Below the pieces are notes generated by a model. It was not told the DNA's origin. It ran no database searches and saw only the letters and a program-made list of their open reading frames with translations. The translations under genes and the position numbers were made by a program. Positions 61,909 to 64,000 of a stretch of 64,000 nt of DNA are shown in pieces. How positions within the stretch are numbered: the first letter of the stretch is position 1; the number at the start of each line of letters is the position of its first letter. The DNA comes from Oceanirhabdus sp. W0125-5 (lineage in GTDB: Bacteria; Bacillota; Clostridia; Clostridiales; Clostridiaceae), in contig NZ_CP115913.1 of assembly GCF_027938815.1 (NCBI RefSeq), forward strand, positions 2,390,001 through 2,454,000, given 5' to 3'.

Positions 61909-63399
61909 ATGAGTGATGTTCTAAATATTATTAAAGATAAGACTCTTACTTTCGAACAAAGAGTAATTGCTCTTGCTAGAGCTGCAGAAAACTCGATTAA
62001 TGTTCTAGGAATAACAGAGGATATACAAAAGTATAGAGATAATGGAGTTATATGTGATTTATTTGAAGGTAATGCGCCGTATAGGCCGAGATATATTGTT
62101 CCTGATTATAATAAATTCATGGAAAAGGGAAGTGAATTTTTAAAGTTACAGCCACCAACGGATATTTGGGAGGCAGTTAACAATTTGCTTATTTTATATA
62201 AACATGTTCCTTCAATAACAACATTTCCTGTTTATATTGGTAATATTGATAAGTTATTAGAACCCTTTGTAAATGACGAAGAAGAGGCATATAAAGCTAT
62301 AAAATTTTTTATGCTTCATATTGATAGAACAATAACAGATTCATTTTGTCATGCAAATATTGGCCCAGAAAAGACAAAAGCTGGAGAAATTATATTAAGA
62401 GTTCAGAGAGAACTAGAAGTGCCTATACCAAATATTACAATAAAATATGATGAAGAAATAACACCAAATGATTTTGCTATAGATGCAATAAACACAGCAT
62501 TGATAACTGCAAAACCAAGTTTTGCGAATCATAAAATGTTTACTAAAGATCTAGAGGATTATGGTATTGCAAGTTGTTATAATGGACTTAAAATTGGTGG
62601 TGGAGCACATACACTTGTGAGGTTAAATTTTGGAAGACTTGTTGACTACGCTGAGAGCAAAGAGCATTTTATGAATGAATTATTTCCAGATGCTGTTGAC
62701 AAGATGCTTAAGTATATTGATATGAGAATTAATTTTCTTGTTGAAGAGAGTGGTTTTTTTGATAATCATTTCTTAGTAAAAGAAGGTTTAATCAATCCAG
62801 ATAATTTCACAGCGATGTTTGGAGAAGTTGGAATTGCTGATTGTGTAAATAAGTTATTGAAGTGCGAAAAATTAGAAGAAAAATTCGGTCATAGCGAAGT
62901 TGCAACTGATTTTGGAGTAGAGATAATAGAGAAACTAAATAAAATGGTTAACAGTCATTACAATAAACACTGTAAGTTTACTGAGGGTAAATTTATGTTA
63001 CATGCTCAAGTTGGTATAGATACAGATAATGGTATAGCACCAGGGTGTAGAATACCAATAGGAGATGAACCTGAAATATTTGAACACTTAAATGTATGTG
63101 CAAAATTCCATAAATACTTTCCATCAGGAATAGGTGATATATTTAGTTTTGATACAACGGTAAAGAAAAATCCGCAATATATTCTGGATATAATAAAGGG
63201 AAGCTTTAAGATAGGAGTAAGATATTTTTCACCTTATGCGAGTGATTGTGATGTTATTAGAATCACGGGATATTTAGTGAAAAAATCAGAAATTGAAAAA
63301 ATCGAAAAAGGTGAAGCAGTGCTAAGAGATACTACAGTTTTAGGTGCTGGAGCTGCTAAAAATCAAAGAATTCTAGAAAGAAAAACGAGAAATAAATAA
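61909..63399 (+). CDS. yjjI: YjjI-family glycyl radical enzyme
   Basis: This 496-residue protein is of the YjjI (DUF3029) type. The probable glycyl-radical site is G454 in VIRITGYL, the form of the RVxGY motif, and a candidate thiyl cysteine lies in IASCYNGLKIGGGAHT. The enzyme is shorter than PFL or other classical glycyl radical enzymes, as is known for this family; the substrate is unknown. It is directly upstream of the YjjW activase gene, as in E. coli. The ribosome site is GGAAGGG. Oxygen would destroy the radical, which fits an anaerobe. Confidence 0.88.
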   Translation: MSDVLNIIKDKTLTFEQRVIALARAAENSINVLGITEDIQKYRDNGVICDLFEGNAPYRPRYIVPDYNKFMEKGSEFLKLQPPTDIWEAVNNLLILYKHVPSITTFPVYIGNIDKLLEPFVNDEEEAYKAIKFFMLHIDRTITDSFCHANIGPEKTKAGEIILRVQRELEVPIPNITIKYDEEITPNDFAIDAINTALITAKPSFANHKMFTKDLEDYGIASCYNGLKIGGGAHTLVRLNFGRLVDYAESKEHFMNELFPDAVDKMLKYIDMRINFLVEESGFFDNHFLVKEGLINPDNFTAMFGEVGIADCVNKLLKCEKLEEKFGHSEVATDFGVEIIEKLNKMVNSHYNKHCKFTEGKFMLHAQVGIDTDNGIAPGCRIPIGDEPEIFEHLNVCAKFHKYFPSGIGDIFSFDTTVKKNPQYILDIIKGSFKIGVRYFSPYASDCDVIRITGYLVKKSEIEKIEKGEAVLRDTTVLGAGAAKNQRILERKTRNK

Positions 63400-63402
63400 G
63401 GT

Positions 63403-64000
63403 ATGAAAACAGCAATAGTAAATAAAATTATTCCCTTTAGTTCTGTAGATGGACCAGGTAATAGAACAGCAATTTTTTTACAGGGGTGTAATATCAATTG
63501 TTTATATTGTCATAATCCAGAAACTATTAATGTGTGTATTAATTGTGGTGAATGTATAGAGTATTGTCCTACTGGGGCTATAAAAAGGTCAGAGAATGGA
63601 AAAGTTATATGGAATGAAAAGAAGTGTACTGATTGTGATGAGTGTATTAGAGTATGTAAAAATCTTAGTACACCCAAAGTCAGGGTAATGACTGCAGAGG
63701 AAGTAGCTCTTGAAATTAATAAGTATAAACCTTTTATACAAGGGATTACTGTATCCGGTGGTGAATGTACTCTTCAATCGGAGTTTATTACAGAGCTGTT
63801 CAGGATTACAAAAAAAATGGGACTAACTAATTTTATTGATTCTAATGGTACTGTAGCATTATGGAATAAAAAAGAACTTTTAGAAGTAACAGATAAGGTT
63901 ATGTTTGATTTAAAGGCATATGATATCAATGAACATGTCAAGCTTACTGGAGAAGGAAATGAAAATGTACTTGAAAATATAGTGAGATTAGGTGAAGTTG
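63403..64000 (+). CDS. yjjW: YjjW-family glycyl radical enzyme activase (cut by window edge)
   Basis: The first 199 residues are present. The radical-SAM cluster cysteines are in LQGCNINCLYCHNPET (CxxxCxxC), followed by an inserted ferredoxin-like domain with two 4Fe-4S sites (CINCGECIEYCPTGA and CTDCDECIRVCKN) and the GGE-like segment in TVSGGECTLQ. This matches activases that install the glycyl radical. It starts three bases after the yjjI stop with a weak AAGG ribosome site, so expression is coupled. The C-terminal part lies beyond the window. Confidence 0.9.
   Translation, partial: MKTAIVNKIIPFSSVDGPGNRTAIFLQGCNINCLYCHNPETINVCINCGECIEYCPTGAIKRSENGKVIWNEKKCTDCDECIRVCKNLSTPKVRVMTAEEVALEINKYKPFIQGITVSGGECTLQSEFITELFRITKKMGLTNFIDSNGTVALWNKKELLEVTDKVMFDLKAYDINEHVKLTGEGNENVLENIVRLGEV

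Overview
The window is low-G+C, densely coding DNA from a Clostridium-type Firmicute (Clostridiaceae). This is inferred from strong AGGAGG-type ribosome binding sites, frequent GTG/TTG starts, and clostridial markers: a GerS-like lipoprotein next to alr, DUF1540 and DUF6514 proteins, ClpS-ClpA, a split transketolase, and the rapZ-yvcK-whiA and dnaE-pfkA-pyk clusters. No rRNA, CRISPR array, prophage or intact transposase gene was seen. The species cannot be fixed from the sequence alone.

Layout. 1-5143 is mostly minus strand: a two-component system whose sensor kinase runs off the left edge, a CPA2 cation:proton antiporter behind a PII-like protein, and cardiolipin synthase. 5355-10576 holds a BrkB/YihY membrane protein, a short SSB, a small export protein, a DUF6514 protein, acpS and nnr. 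10722-12076 looks like a 1.35-kb insert that splits a repeat copy; it carries a HEXXH protein gene and a 5'-truncated membrane gene. 12414-17521 has gerS-alr, mazEF and split transketolase. 17695-30361 is a cell-envelope and repair block: ftsEX, a CtpA-type protease, a MinJ-like PDZ protein, uvrBA, and FHA/RodA-like/PBP genes. 30687-38147 has an ECF sigma with a DUF4179 partner, a YdjM-like protein, uvrC and two tandem BMP lipoproteins. 38292-50794 is housekeeping: murB, hisC, rapZ-yvcK-whiA, dnaE, pfkA, pyk. 51162-58095 is more accessory: DUF1540, rlmD, SemiSWEET, signal peptidase, an AraC regulator, VOC and GNAT proteins and an unknown membrane-anchored protein. 58364-58807 is a minus-strand five-tRNA operon (Glu-Val-Asp-Val-Tyr). 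The window ends with clpS-clpA and a YjjI/YjjW glycyl-radical pair cut by the right edge.

Most striking is a family of about 250-bp intergenic repeats: ten loci, of which four copies are full length and the rest split, truncated or variant. Each is a large imperfect palindrome. It begins and ends with tandem degenerate heptamers (AATGNAN-like) and contains a series of short hairpins. The hairpin sequences differ between copies, but both strands of each stem change together, so base pairing is preserved. Copies sit at gene 3' ends, in two cases supply the stop codon, could terminate transcription in both directions, and mark rearranged junctions: the split copy around 10.7-12.1 kb, a kinase gene remnant at 40.5 kb, and a pair around the VOC gene at 55.5 kb. 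I do not recognise this family from memory and could not search for it.

Other points of note: dnaE appears to start at ATT, the transketolase operon has a structured leader, and several genes too short for routine calling are described (56369-56545, 59023-59166).
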